64,000 nt of DNA, taken from positions 62,001 through 126,000 of the forward strand of contig JASGCO010000003.1 of NCBI GenBank assembly GCA_030054095.1, written 5' to 3'. The notes under the pieces are model-generated. The model saw only the letters and a list, made by a program, of their open reading frames with translations, searched no databases and was not told where the DNA came from. The DNA is from Sediminibacterium sp. Lineage in GTDB: Bacteria; Bacteroidota; Bacteroidia; B-17B0; Aurantibacillaceae. Shown in pieces: positions 26,505 through 35,087 of the stretch (position 1 is its first letter; each line of letters starts with the position of its first letter). Position numbers and translations under genes: made by a program.

Positions 26505-26660
26505 ATGAAACGTACATTTCAGCCATCGCGCCGCAAGAGAACAAATAAACACGGGTTCAGATTACGTATGAGTACGCCAAATGGTCGTCGTGTATTGGCT
26601 GCCCGCCGTAAAAGAGGACGTAAAAAACTAACTGTAAGTTGCGAAAAAACGCATAAATAA
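26505..26660 (+). CDS. rpmH: 50S ribosomal protein L34
   Basis: A 51-residue, highly basic protein: [19 protein letters not shown] opens the sequence and [19 protein letters not shown] follows. This is an unmistakable bL34 with a short C-terminal extension (CEKTHK). It is a structural protein of the large ribosomal subunit. It has its own strong promoter (26435) and terminator (26702). No rnpA or dnaA lies next to it, unlike the arrangement in many bacteria. Confidence 0.98.
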   Translation: MKRTFQPSRRKRTNKHGFRLRMSTPNGRRVLAARRKRGRKKLTVSCEKTHK

Positions 26661-26701
26661 ACTAATTTTTCGTTTTTAACGATTTAAATAAAATAGTTAT
26701 A

Positions 26702-26742
26702 AAAGAACCGAATTGTTAAAAACAGTTCGGTTCTTTGTTTTA
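26702..26742 (+). terminator. Rho-independent terminator of rpmH
   Basis: AAAGAACCGAA pairs with TTCGGTTCTTT around a short loop, and a T-rich tail follows. Confidence 0.88.
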
Positions 26743-26780
26743 ATAATATTAGGTCATAACTTTATATAAAATAGAAATCT

Positions 26781-28901
26781 ATGAAGAAAATTGTACTACT
26801 CATACTCCCCTTTTTACTGAAAGTTTCGGTAACTACAGCTCAACAGGGTGCTGTTAAACCTTGTTACACAGATGAAGCAATAGAAGAACACTTCAGAGCC
26901 AATCCTGAGGCCAGAGCCCGTTACGAACAAACAAAACGCCAGTTTAATCAGGACTACGCTAATTTTATTCTTAAACAAAATCAGCAACAAGGTAAATCGG
27001 CGGCTAGCGCGGCACCGGTTTATACTATCCCGGTTGTGTTTCACATATTACACATTGGTGGTGCTGAGAACATCAGCGACGCGCAAATTTTAAATCAAAT
27101 GCAGGTGTTAAACGAAGATTACGCTAAACTGAATGCCGACATCGTTAATACCGTAGCCTCATTCACCGGTATTGCCGCCGATGCCCAGATTGTTTTTAAG
27201 TTAGCCACCCTTGATCCGAATGGAAACTGTACCAATGGTATCGTCCGTCATTACGATGTAAATACCGACTGGACACGGAATATGTCGCATTATGTTTATA
27301 CCTGGAATCCTCAACGTTACATGAACGTATATGTTGTAAAATCAATTACTAACAATGCTGCCGGATACACGTTTAAACCAGGAACAGCTCCAACCACGGC
27401 TGCCGATTGTATTGTTATGCTTTACAACTACGTAGGCGCTATTGGTACATCGAACGCCAATAATGCCAATACACTTACTCACGAAGCCGGTCACTGGTTC
27501 AATTTATCTCATACCTGGGGAAATACCAATAATCCGGGAGTAGCCTGCGGCGACGATGGCATTACCGATACCCCAATTACGAAAGGTTACACTTCCTGCG
27601 CTTTAGCCAGTTCTTCGGTATGTAACGCTGGGATTGCGGAAAACGTTCAGAACTACATGGATTATTCATACTGTTCTACCATGTTTACAGACGGACAAAA
27701 AACCTATATGCACGCTGCCCTTAACAGCGCTATTGCCGGGCGTAATAACTTATCCACGCCAGCCAATCTAGCACTTACGGGGGCGCTTGGAACCGCTAAC
27801 TGCGCTCCAATTGCCGATTTTATTCCAAATCCTCCCGGATCCTTTACTATCTGCTCCGGCCAAACCATTACGATGCGCGATTTCTCATATAATGGTACCA
27901 TTTCCAGCTATTCATGGGCCAGTTCAGCAGTAAACACTATTGCTACTCCTAATAACAGCATCACAAACATTACCTTCCCGAATCCCGGAACTTATAGCGT
28001 TTCGCTTACAGTCAGCAATTCTCAAGGAAGTAACACGGTTGTAAAAAATGTTACGGTATTAAATGGTGTTCCTAACTTTACCACTACCTATAGTGAAAGT
28101 TTCGAAAACGCTACCTTACCTCCTAACTGGACTGTTCTTAATATGGGGGGTGGAACAACCTGGCAACGGGTTTCAGGACCAGCCTCTGACGGCACGTTCA
28201 GCTATAAATTAGATGGTACTATCAGTGCCCCCAACCAGGTAGATATTTTGGAAACCGGTTCCTATGATTTCCTGAATAACCAGGGAGCTATTTACACCTT
28301 TAAGTACGCATACGCCCGTTACAGTGCAGCTGCCGCTAATGCCGACGTATTTAAGGTACAGGGGAGCAGTGATTGTGGCGGAACCTGGAAAGATATTTAT
28401 ACACCTACTTCCAGCGCCTTATCAACCGGATCAGGTGGTGTAATGACAAGTCCGTTTACACCAACATCTACCGCTCAGTGGAAACTCTTTACGTTAACCA
28501 ATCACCCGGCATTTGTGTTCTTTGGTAACTCTAACGTAAAATTCCGTTTTTATTTTCAGGAATCGCCTAATGGCTTTGCCAATAACATGTATCTGGATGA
28601 AATCAATTTTACAGGCAGCATAGGTGTTAATGAATTAACCAAAGATTATGGTTTTGCCTTATTACCTAACCCGGCAAATAATAGCGCCACCCTCAAATTA
28701 ACGTTAAGCACCGCCACAGATGTAAAAGTGAAGATTATGGATTTGAGCGGACGTATTTTAAATGAACAACACTATGGTAGCCTGATGGGAGAACAAACAC
28801 TGCAACTGAATCAACTCGATCGTTTAAGTTCAGGTGTTTATTTAGTGCAAGCCAGTGTTAACGGGGCTATCCTTAATAAAAAACTAATTATAGAGCATTA
28901 A
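26781..28901 (+). CDS. T9SS-secreted M43-family zinc metalloprotease
   Basis: A 706-residue protein. After a signal peptide (ending TTAQQ) and a propeptide-like region comes an M43 (cytophagalysin/pappalysin) catalytic domain with HEAGHWFNLSH (His234, His238, His244; Glu235 catalytic) and a downstream Met-turn (NYMDYSYCSTMFT). Next is a PKD-like Ig domain (about 350-430), then a jelly-roll-like domain beginning SFENATLPPNW (about 445-615), and a type A T9SS sorting domain at the end (LLPNPANNSATLKL to SSGVYLVQ to NKKLIIEH). It is exported by Sec, then carried over the outer membrane by T9SS and cleaved or anchored. It has its own terminator at 28926. Confidence 0.92.
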   Translation: MKKIVLLILPFLLKVSVTTAQQGAVKPCYTDEAIEEHFRANPEARARYEQTKRQFNQDYANFILKQNQQQGKSAASAAPVYTIPVVFHILHIGGAENISDAQILNQMQVLNEDYAKLNADIVNTVASFTGIAADAQIVFKLATLDPNGNCTNGIVRHYDVNTDWTRNMSHYVYTWNPQRYMNVYVVKSITNNAAGYTFKPGTAPTTAADCIVMLYNYVGAIGTSNANNANTLTHEAGHWFNLSHTWGNTNNPGVACGDDGITDTPITKGYTSCALASSSVCNAGIAENVQNYMDYSYCSTMFTDGQKTYMHAALNSAIAGRNNLSTPANLALTGALGTANCAPIADFIPNPPGSFTICSGQTITMRDFSYNGTISSYSWASSAVNTIATPNNSITNITFPNPGTYSVSLTVSNSQGSNTVVKNVTVLNGVPNFTTTYSESFENATLPPNWTVLNMGGGTTWQRVSGPASDGTFSYKLDGTISAPNQVDILETGSYDFLNNQGAIYTFKYAYARYSAAAANADVFKVQGSSDCGGTWKDIYTPTSSALSTGSGGVMTSPFTPTSTAQWKLFTLTNHPAFVFFGNSNVKFRFYFQESPNGFANNMYLDEINFTGSIGVNELTKDYGFALLPNPANNSATLKLTLSTATDVKVKIMDLSGRILNEQHYGSLMGEQTLQLNQLDRLSSGVYLVQASVNGAILNKKLIIEH

Positions 28902-28925
28902 GCTTTATCCTCTTTCTTTATACTC

Positions 28926-28966
28926 AAAGAGCGGAAGAACATAACAGTCTTCCGCTCTTTTATTTT
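28926..28966 (+). terminator. Rho-independent terminator of the M43 protease gene
   Basis: AAAGAGCGGAAGA and TCTTCCGCTCTTT form a perfect 13-bp stem around a 9-nt loop, followed by TATTTT. Confidence 0.9.
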
Positions 28967-29014
28967 CAATGGTTCCCGTGTAACTCCATATAATAGCTTT
29001 TGGAAAGTGATGTT

Positions 29015-29233
29015 GGTTTTAAACCCGGATTATGCAATAGGCATCGTAGCAAGAGGTGAAAGCCCAATAAAACAGGCCATTTGGCGAGTGAGGCACGGCA
29101 ATAACGCAGTGCGTTATTGAGCGGGGCAGTGGGCAAGCACCTCTATAGTAAAGGAGCCAAACGGACGAAGTTTACTGTTTTGAAGGGATTTCGCCTCGTA
29201 GTAGATGTTCTATTACATAATCCGGGTTAAACC
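29015..29233. repeat. 219-bp imperfect palindrome, copy of the CCCrGATT family
   Basis: The left arm GGTTTTAAACCCGGATTATG mirrors the right end, whose reverse complement begins GGTTTAACCCGGATTATG. Pairing continues inward through CAATAG/TAATAG and GAGGTGAAA/GAGGCGAAA. An inner perfect hairpin, CAATAACGCAGTGCGTTATTG, sits at 29099-29119. The right arm abuts the stop codon (29235-29237) of the minus-strand membrane-protein gene. It shares arm sequence with the palindrome at 42992-43169. There is no credible coding region on either strand inside. With the terminator at 28926 it fills the 333-bp gap between the protease gene and the membrane-protein gene. Confidence 0.75.
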
Positions 29234-29234
29234 T

Positions 29235-29834
29235 TCAACTGTTCAATTGCGCCATTATGCTATCCAGATGTTGCAGTTCCCGTTTTATCTCCCTGCGTTT
29301 AATATAAAACGTATAAAAAGAGGCCCATGCCAGATAGGACAGCATAACCAGATAAACTACGTACTCCCGGTCTGGATCAGTATAAACCATTTTTTCAAAA
29401 ACAGGCTGCAGATACAAGTAAACGCCAACACTCAACACAGAGGAATAGAGCCACTCCGCATACATCAAAACATACTGCCTGAAACGCCGCGATGCTTTCA
29501 CCTTACGGACAGTTTCTGTAACGCTATCCGACAAACGTATTGTTTGCAAACGCGCTAACAGAAATAATTTAAGAAAAACGTAATACAAAGCACAGCCCAA
29601 CAAGATGTAATATCCTGCTTTTGAGGTAGAAATTACACCTGTAATACTTCTATCTACCAGCATAATAGCAAAGAGGGTTATCAGGTATAAAACAAACTGT
29701 TTCACCTGTGCTTGCTTCATTCGTCTGATTAACCGGCCTGCATCATCCGGCAGGTGCTTATTAACTTTTACACTTACGGTATTTAACGTACGGTTCTGCC
29801 ATTCGGCCCGATACATTTCCAGATCAAATTCCAT
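29235..29834 (-). CDS. Four-helix membrane protein coupled to an ECF sigma factor
   Basis: A 199-residue protein with four hydrophobic segments (about 46-63, 72-90, 124-143 and 155-173). The N-terminal 40 residues (EFDLEMYRAEWQNRT) are polar and would be cytoplasmic. The gene overlaps the 3' end of the sigma-factor gene by 11 bp. That position is usually taken by an anti-sigma factor, so this is a plausible membrane anti-sigma or signalling partner, but no zinc-binding or FecR domain is seen. I do not recognise the family. Confidence 0.75.
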   Translation of the reverse strand: MEFDLEMYRAEWQNRTLNTVSVKVNKHLPDDAGRLIRRMKQAQVKQFVLYLITLFAIMLVDRSITGVISTSKAGYYILLGCALYYVFLKLFLLARLQTIRLSDSVTETVRKVKASRRFRQYVLMYAEWLYSSVLSVGVYLYLQPVFEKMVYTDPDREYVVYLVMLSYLAWASFYTFYIKRREIKRELQHLDSIMAQLNS

Positions 29835-30312
29835 ATTCTATTCGTTTTTTAAGTTGTACTTTAATACGCTGTACTTTTACACCAATATTGTTTTCGGTCA
29901 TTCCCATCACCGTACCTATATCGCGGTAAGACATATTTTCCAGAACCATAGATATTATCGCACGATCCACATCATTAAGTTGCTGAATGGCTCTGTGTAA
30001 AACAGTAACACGCTCTTCCCTGCTATGCTCCTCCTCTTCTGTAATGCGATCAGCCTCGTGCCCTAACTGAACAGTCGTAATTTTTGCTTTCCGCCGATAC
30101 AACAAACAATTATTTACCGCAATACGGTAAATCCATGTGCCAATGGCCGATTCGTGCCGGAATGTTCCCAGATTTTGCCACACCTTAATAAAACAATCCT
30201 GTGTTAAATCAAGAGCCAGCGTTTCATCGTGCGTATAAAGACAACATAACCTGAAAATCTGATCTTTATACGTTTCGTACAAATCTGTAAATGTCAGTTC
30301 CTGCGTTTTCAT
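29824..30312 (-). CDS. ECF (sigma-70 family) RNA polymerase sigma factor
   Basis: A 162-residue sigma factor. Region 2 includes DQIFRLCCLYTHDETLALDL, then DCFIKVWQNLGTFR and WIYRIAVNNCLLYRRK. Region 4 includes LNDVDRAIISMVLENMSYRD and MTENNIGVKVQRIKVQLKKR. I choose the ATG at 30312, which overlaps the stop of the hydrolase gene as ATGA; the frame also opens 12 codons further upstream, but inside that gene. It is the central gene of a three-gene overlapping set (hydrolase, sigma, membrane protein), implying joint expression. Confidence 0.93.
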   Translation of the reverse strand: MKTQELTFTDLYETYKDQIFRLCCLYTHDETLALDLTQDCFIKVWQNLGTFRHESAIGTWIYRIAVNNCLLYRRKAKITTVQLGHEADRITEEEEHSREERVTVLHRAIQQLNDVDRAIISMVLENMSYRDIGTVMGMTENNIGVKVQRIKVQLKKRIEYGI

Positions 30313-31178
30313 TTTTCCAGAAAGGCATTCACTGTTTTTATAAACCACAAGGGCTGGTCAGAAGCTATAAAATCTTTGGCTTCTTCTGTAACGGCGTAAG
30401 TCACTGACCGCGCTTTCCCGAACATTTTTCTGATAACCGGTTCAGATTCGGAAACCGGCATTTTTTTATACGTTTTTGCAAAATACCATGTTGACACTGA
30501 TAGTATTGGTATGTTTGCGCTCTTTAAAGCCGGGATAAGATCATCTTCCATCTGTTCGCATAAGGTACCCGCCAGAGTTTTGCGATCGGAATGGCATTGC
30601 CAGTTAACAAACCTACTGATGTGCAATGTATCCATAAAGTTCATACTCTGCGCCAGATATTTCTGGCTTTTCCGGAACGTTTCCCTATCACTATCCACAG
30701 TAGTTGCAATAATGGATTTTTTAATGGCTTTCCATTTTCCGGCACTCATGGCTGTATCTAAAACCATGCTTAATTTCGGATAAAAATCGGAGGCTACCAC
30801 ACATTTAATATTTCCCGGAAGACGCTCTGCCAGTTTAACTCCTACGTAAGCACCATAGTTTTGCCCTATCACCACTACCTGCTTTAATTTCTCTTTTTCA
30901 ATAAATGCAACCAATGCTTCCACATATTTGGGAGTATATGCCGAGTCTATCGCCGGCATTTTGTAAAATCCCGCAAAATCAACCTGATAACAGGTGTAGT
31001 ATTTACTGTAATGCGCTACTATCGGGGCCCACATCTCCGATGAACAACCAATATGAGGTAAAAACACCAAGGGGTTTCCTGATCCTGTTTTCTGTATGGC
31101 AATGGCCTGCTGCGCCCGCAATCCAAAACCGGTAAATCCACAAACTAAAAGCAATGTTAGAAATTTCTCTATTTTCAT
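30309..31178 (-). CDS. Exported alpha/beta-hydrolase fold protein lacking the nucleophile Ser
   Basis: A 289-residue protein with an N-terminal signal-like helix (MKIEKFLTLLLVCGFTGFG). The fold landmarks are FLPHIGCSSEMW (oxyanion-hole region near residue 41) and the elbow GQNYG at 105-109. The usual GxSxG nucleophile is replaced by Asn107, so hydrolase activity by the normal mechanism is unlikely. The final helix motif QPLWFIKTVNAFLEK is canonical. The gene is the first of the overlapping operon with the sigma factor. A role as a sensor or binding protein is inference. The ATG at 31178 is preferred over an upstream GTG at 31196. Confidence 0.75.
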   Translation of the reverse strand: MKIEKFLTLLLVCGFTGFGLRAQQAIAIQKTGSGNPLVFLPHIGCSSEMWAPIVAHYSKYYTCYQVDFAGFYKMPAIDSAYTPKYVEALVAFIEKEKLKQVVVIGQNYGAYVGVKLAERLPGNIKCVVASDFYPKLSMVLDTAMSAGKWKAIKKSIIATTVDSDRETFRKSQKYLAQSMNFMDTLHISRFVNWQCHSDRKTLAGTLCEQMEDDLIPALKSANIPILSVSTWYFAKTYKKMPVSESEPVIRKMFGKARSVTYAVTEEAKDFIASDQPLWFIKTVNAFLEK

Positions 31179-31262
31179 ATATCTATACGTTTTCACTTTA
31201 GATACACTTTATCTGTAAATCTTACACCTTAACAGCTATTTTTTTATTTCCACCGTTTTAAA

Positions 31263-31297
31263 ACAAAAAAGCCGGATTATTTAACTAGTCCGGCCTT
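31263..31297 (-). terminator. Rho-independent terminator of the M28 peptidase gene
   Basis: On the minus strand GGCCGGACT and TCCGGC arms (core TCCGGC/GCCGGA) form a hairpin with an A/T-rich loop, followed by TTTTTTG. It lies 23 bp after the stop codon at 31320. Confidence 0.8.
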
Positions 31298-31319
31298 TAG
31301 TGTTTAGCTGTAAGAATTT

Positions 31320-32324
31320 TTACTGATTATAAATTACTTCCAAAAGCGTTTGTCCCACTGCTTTAAGCGTGTTCTTGTCTATAGTACTTAAATCGTCGGA
31401 ATTTTTATGATGGTGTGGAAAAAACGCGCCACGATTCATGTCATAATGTAAAATATCTATACAGGGAATCTGGGCAATCTTATTGATGTAGTAGTGATCA
31501 TCGGTAATTTCTCCGTAAGTAGCATCCATAAAATAATTACTATACCCGGCCGTTTTAGCAGACTTCCAAACCATATTTAACACATCCCCTGCAAAAAACG
31601 CTGAAAATCCCTCTTTGGGAAACTGAGCGTCTTTAGCGCCTACCATATCTAACAAAATACCATATTTGGCCCTATATCCCTGCTTGTGAGGCGTTCGTGA
31701 CCAGTACTGAGACCCTAAACACCAGGTTGTTTCATCCTCAGGCGATCCAAAAGGCTTTCCATAATCTTCCAGATCAAATAAGATAATATCTACTCCTATG
31801 TTTGGGCTTTTCGTTTGCAAAATACGCGCAACTTCTAACAGCACACCTACCCCACTGGCACCATCATTTACCCCGGGACAAGGCTTTTCCTTCAATAAAG
31901 CATCCGTTTCCTTTTCGCAAAACGGACGACTGTCGAAGTGAGCCGAAAGCAAAATACGCTCCGTTGCCGACGGGTTTATTTCTCCGATTACATTTGATAG
32001 CGTCCAGGCTTTTCCATCAAATGAGGTAGCCGGGCCATTCTGGATATAAACCTTTGCCCCATATTTTTCCAGCTGCGCCTTATAATAAGCGACCGCCTTT
32101 TTGTGAGCGGCGCTACCGGGTACTCTGGGGCCCATATCCGCCTGGGCTTTCACAAACGCATAAGCGCTGTCGGCATTAAAATCGGGGGGAACCACACGCG
32201 GTTTGGTAACTGTCTCTTTAGGCTTCTCATCAGACGTAGCCGGTTTATCAGTGGTTTCTGGTCCGCACGCTGCTAATGCAAGCGAAAGTAAAAGACCTAA
32301 ATAGAAATTAGTTTTCTGTATCAT
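31320..32324 (-). CDS. M28-family peptidase / glutaminyl-cyclase-like lipoprotein
   Basis: A 334-residue lipoprotein with lipobox LALAAC (Cys20). A Pro/Thr/Lys-rich linker (about 21-45) leads to an M28 zinc-peptidase domain. Zn ligands and catalytic residues are visible in LLSAHFDSRPF, GVNDGASGVGVLLEV, LEDYG and HYDMNRGAFFPHHH. This set is typical of the glutaminyl-peptide cyclotransferase-like branch that converts N-terminal Gln to pyroglutamate. It is anchored in the inner or outer membrane, facing the periplasm or outside. The catalytic choice between aminopeptidase and cyclase cannot be settled by eye. Confidence 0.85.
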   Translation of the reverse strand: MIQKTNFYLGLLLSLALAACGPETTDKPATSDEKPKETVTKPRVVPPDFNADSAYAFVKAQADMGPRVPGSAAHKKAVAYYKAQLEKYGAKVYIQNGPATSFDGKAWTLSNVIGEINPSATERILLSAHFDSRPFCEKETDALLKEKPCPGVNDGASGVGVLLEVARILQTKSPNIGVDIILFDLEDYGKPFGSPEDETTWCLGSQYWSRTPHKQGYRAKYGILLDMVGAKDAQFPKEGFSAFFAGDVLNMVWKSAKTAGYSNYFMDATYGEITDDHYYINKIAQIPCIDILHYDMNRGAFFPHHHKNSDDLSTIDKNTLKAVGQTLLEVIYNQ

Positions 32325-32341
32325 TGACTAAGGAAATCTTC

Positions 32342-32872
32342 TTAATTCATAGGCTCAAGGGCATTTACCATCTCGAACAATTCACGCTCGGTTTTAGGAT
32401 CCATTGCCAGATTATTTTCCTGCCAGGTGTAAATAATATAGGTTATTTTTTCTGGCCTTGCCATATAACGAATAGCATCACACGCCTTTTTACCTTTTTT
32501 TACATCTGTAAAAACAGACACCCGCTTTTCGAAAGAAAAGACTTTATTCGTTGTTTTGAAATACTTCTCTACTTTTTCGAAGTGCAAATCGCCAACCCTG
32601 TTTCGCTTGGTAGAATCTAACCCGGAAACCGTACTGGGGTAAACCATTACTTTTAACGCCCCATTGGAATGCTGTTTAGTAAACAATATACCGGCACAAT
32701 TACAATATACCGATTGCGCTTTTTCCCAGGGTTCTTCAACCGCAAACACCTCGGCTACCCATCCCTCAGGCAAGGCATACTTTAATTTTAAAGCTTGTAC
32801 CTTTACTGTTTTTTGAGCCAATCCGGCTACCAGGTTTACTACGAATAGCGCTATCAGAAATTGTTTCTTCAT
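32342..32872 (-). CDS. Exported protein of unknown function
   Basis: A 176-residue protein with a signal peptide (MKKQFLIALFVVNLVAGLAQ, cleavage after AQ). The mature domain holds mixed alpha/beta segments such as YALPEGWVAEVF and ITYIIYTWQENN and one CNCAG motif. The gene ends 17 bp upstream of the M28 peptidase gene and is transcribed in the same direction, so the two may form an operon. No family is recognised. Start chosen at the ATG at 32872; the frame is open further upstream but that part is not signal-peptide-like. Confidence 0.7.
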   Translation of the reverse strand: MKKQFLIALFVVNLVAGLAQKTVKVQALKLKYALPEGWVAEVFAVEEPWEKAQSVYCNCAGILFTKQHSNGALKVMVYPSTVSGLDSTKRNRVGDLHFEKVEKYFKTTNKVFSFEKRVSVFTDVKKGKKACDAIRYMARPEKITYIIYTWQENNLAMDPKTERELFEMVNALEPMN

Positions 32873-32996
32873 ATTTACAGTCGAAAGATACAAATACTTT
32901 TGATTCGGCCATTGGGGGATAGAATACGTTCGATACAATAAATCCTAAAAATCCTTAGTCCGTTTAACATGTGCGTCATGAATTGGTATAGGGTCG

Positions 32997-33036
32997 GATG
33001 TTGCAGGTATAATAGGACTAAAATGCTTGCAACATC
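32997..33036. other. Isolated intergenic hairpin
   Basis: GATGTTGCA and TGCAACATC form a perfect 9-bp stem around a 22-nt A/T-rich loop. It lies in the 320-bp gap between the exported protein and pruA. No T run follows on either strand, so it is not a standard terminator. Nothing else in this gap is recognised apart from the pruA -7 box. Confidence 0.4.
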
Positions 33037-33155
33037 TATAAACGGCCCCCTCTGGCGGAACCAAGTGGATGGTGGCATGAAACCCAAAAGATGCCCGGTA
33101 GAGCAATCAGATAAAATTTAAACAAGCTCGTAGAACGCTATTACTTAAATAGCCT

Positions 33156-33163
33156 TATCTTTG
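33156..33163 (+). promoter_or_regulatory. pruA -7 box TATCTTTG
   Basis: An exact TAnnTTTG match ending 29 bp before the pruA ATG. No clear -33 TTTG is found at 19-bp spacing. Confidence 0.5.
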
Positions 33164-33192
33164 TTATTCTGAAATTTAAAATTTAACTGGAT

Positions 33193-34824
33193 ATGCCAAA
33201 AGGAATTTATAAAGTGCCGGTGCCGGTAAACGAGCCGGTAAAATCGTATGCGCCCGGAAGCGCTGAAAGAAAAGAATTACAGGCCATGCTGGCTCATTTA
33301 CGTGCTCAGGAGTTAGATATTCCGATGTATATTGGCGGGCAGGAAATACGAAGCAATGTAGTAGCGCGTATTCATCCGCCACACGATCATCAGCATACGT
33401 TAGGGCATTTCCACAAAAGCGATAAAACACATATTCAGCAAGCTATTGACGCGGCTCTGGCTGCAAAAGAAAAATGGGCTAATTTGAGTTGGGAGCACCG
33501 GGCAAGCATTTTTCTGAAAGCCGCGGATCTTATTGCCGGACCTTACCGCGCCAGGCTAAACGCGGCTACCATGCTGGGCCAAAGCAAAAACGCGTTTCAG
33601 GCCGAGATTGATAGTGCCTGCGAGATCATTGACTTTTTGCGCTTTAATGTGCACTTCATGACAGAGATATATGCCGAGCAGCCACAAAGTGCGCCTGGTA
33701 TGTGGAACCGTTTGGAATGGAGACCACTGGAAGGCTTTATTTATGCTTTAACACCATTTAATTTCACGGCCATTGCTGGGAATTTACCAACCAGTTGTGC
33801 CATGATGGGAAATGTGGTAGTTTGGAAACCCAGTAACACTCAAGTTTACAGCGCCAATGTGTTAATGGAAATATTTAAAAAAGCCGGGGTTCCCGATGGT
33901 GTCATTAATCTTATTTACCCAAGTGGTCCTGATGCAGCGGAAGTTATTTTTAACCATACTGATTTTGCTGGGATTCACTTTACCGGTAGTACCGAAGTTT
34001 TCCAGAACATCTGGCAATCTATCGGAAATAATATTCACAAATATAAATCGTATCCTAAAATTGTTGGTGAAACCGGAGGTAAAGATTTCGTCATGGTTCA
34101 CAAAAGCGCCAACGCCAAAGAAGTTGCTGTTGCTTTAGTAAGAGGAGCGTTTGAATACCAGGGGCAAAAATGCTCCGCTGCCTCCAGAGCTTACATTCCT
34201 TCTAACTTGTGGGAAGAGGTAAAAGCGTACATGATTACCGATCTTAAAACCATGAAAATGGGACCAACAGAAGACTTCACGAATTTTATCAACGCCGTCA
34301 TTGACGAGAAAAGTTTTGATAAACTTTCAAAATACATCAACGCGGCAAAAGTTGATAAAGACGTGGAATTAGTATATGGCGGCACCTGCGATAAAAGCAC
34401 GGGGTATTTTATAGAACCTACTGTTCTACGCGTAAACAATCCGCATTATACTACCATGTGCGAGGAATTATTTGGTCCTGTACTCAGCCTGTATGTTTAT
34501 GATGAAAATAAGTTTGAAGAAACACTGGACATCGTGGACAAAACCAGTATTTACGCTTTAACAGGATCTATTATTTCTAACGACCGGTACGCCATTGAGC
34601 TAGCCACTAAGAAATTAGTAAACGCTGCCGGCAATTTTTACATCAACGATAAACCGACCGGTGCTGTTGTTGGTCAACAGCCATTTGGTGGCGCCAGAGG
34701 TAGTGGCACAAATGATAAAGCGGGTGCTAAAGTTAACTTACTGCGTTGGGTGAGCCCAAGAACAATTAAGGAGACCTGGGTACCTCCTACCGATTATCGT
34801 TACCCGTTTTTACAGGCTGATTAA
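33193..34824 (+). CDS. pruA: L-glutamate gamma-semialdehyde (P5C) dehydrogenase
   Basis: A 543-residue aldehyde dehydrogenase of the P5C type. Catalytic Cys327 lies in YQGQKCSAASRAY, general base Glu293 in KIVGETGGKDF, and INDKPTGAVVGQQPFGGARG near the C-terminus is the P5CDH signature. It completes proline breakdown to glutamate after ProDH, encoded at 21700 on the other strand. Length matches the monofunctional family. It has its own promoter and terminator. Confidence 0.95.
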   Translation: MPKGIYKVPVPVNEPVKSYAPGSAERKELQAMLAHLRAQELDIPMYIGGQEIRSNVVARIHPPHDHQHTLGHFHKSDKTHIQQAIDAALAAKEKWANLSWEHRASIFLKAADLIAGPYRARLNAATMLGQSKNAFQAEIDSACEIIDFLRFNVHFMTEIYAEQPQSAPGMWNRLEWRPLEGFIYALTPFNFTAIAGNLPTSCAMMGNVVVWKPSNTQVYSANVLMEIFKKAGVPDGVINLIYPSGPDAAEVIFNHTDFAGIHFTGSTEVFQNIWQSIGNNIHKYKSYPKIVGETGGKDFVMVHKSANAKEVAVALVRGAFEYQGQKCSAASRAYIPSNLWEEVKAYMITDLKTMKMGPTEDFTNFINAVIDEKSFDKLSKYINAAKVDKDVELVYGGTCDKSTGYFIEPTVLRVNNPHYTTMCEELFGPVLSLYVYDENKFEETLDIVDKTSIYALTGSIISNDRYAIELATKKLVNAAGNFYINDKPTGAVVGQQPFGGARGSGTNDKAGAKVNLLRWVSPRTIKETWVPPTDYRYPFLQAD

Positions 34825-34843
34825 TACTCATTTTTATTACACT

Positions 34844-34876
34844 AAAAGGTACGGAAGATTTTTCCGTACCTTTTTT
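34844..34876 (+). terminator. Rho-independent terminator of pruA
   Basis: AAGGTACGGAA pairs with TTCCGTACCTT around GATTT and is followed by a T run. Confidence 0.9.
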
Positions 34877-34900
34877 ATGCACTCATTCCTGAAATCCATT

Positions 34901-34922
34901 AAGTAGATTTTTACATCTACTT
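34901..34922. other. Small intergenic hairpin
   Basis: AAGTAGAT-ttttac-ATCTACTT, a perfect 8-bp stem, 25 bp after the pruA terminator. It has no T tail; it could be an operator or chance. Confidence 0.3.
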
Positions 34923-35087
34923 GCCCACGTAAAACGTAACCACCTGCCAACCACAGGGACATACTGCAAATACTCGCGTCTTTAGTTTACCAACTTCAAC
35001 TAAAAATCTTCGTTTTATCTGTGTTCGTCGAATAAGCGCATATTTCACCTTTGTTTTTTCTAATTTGCTATTTCAAAGCCAGATTTT

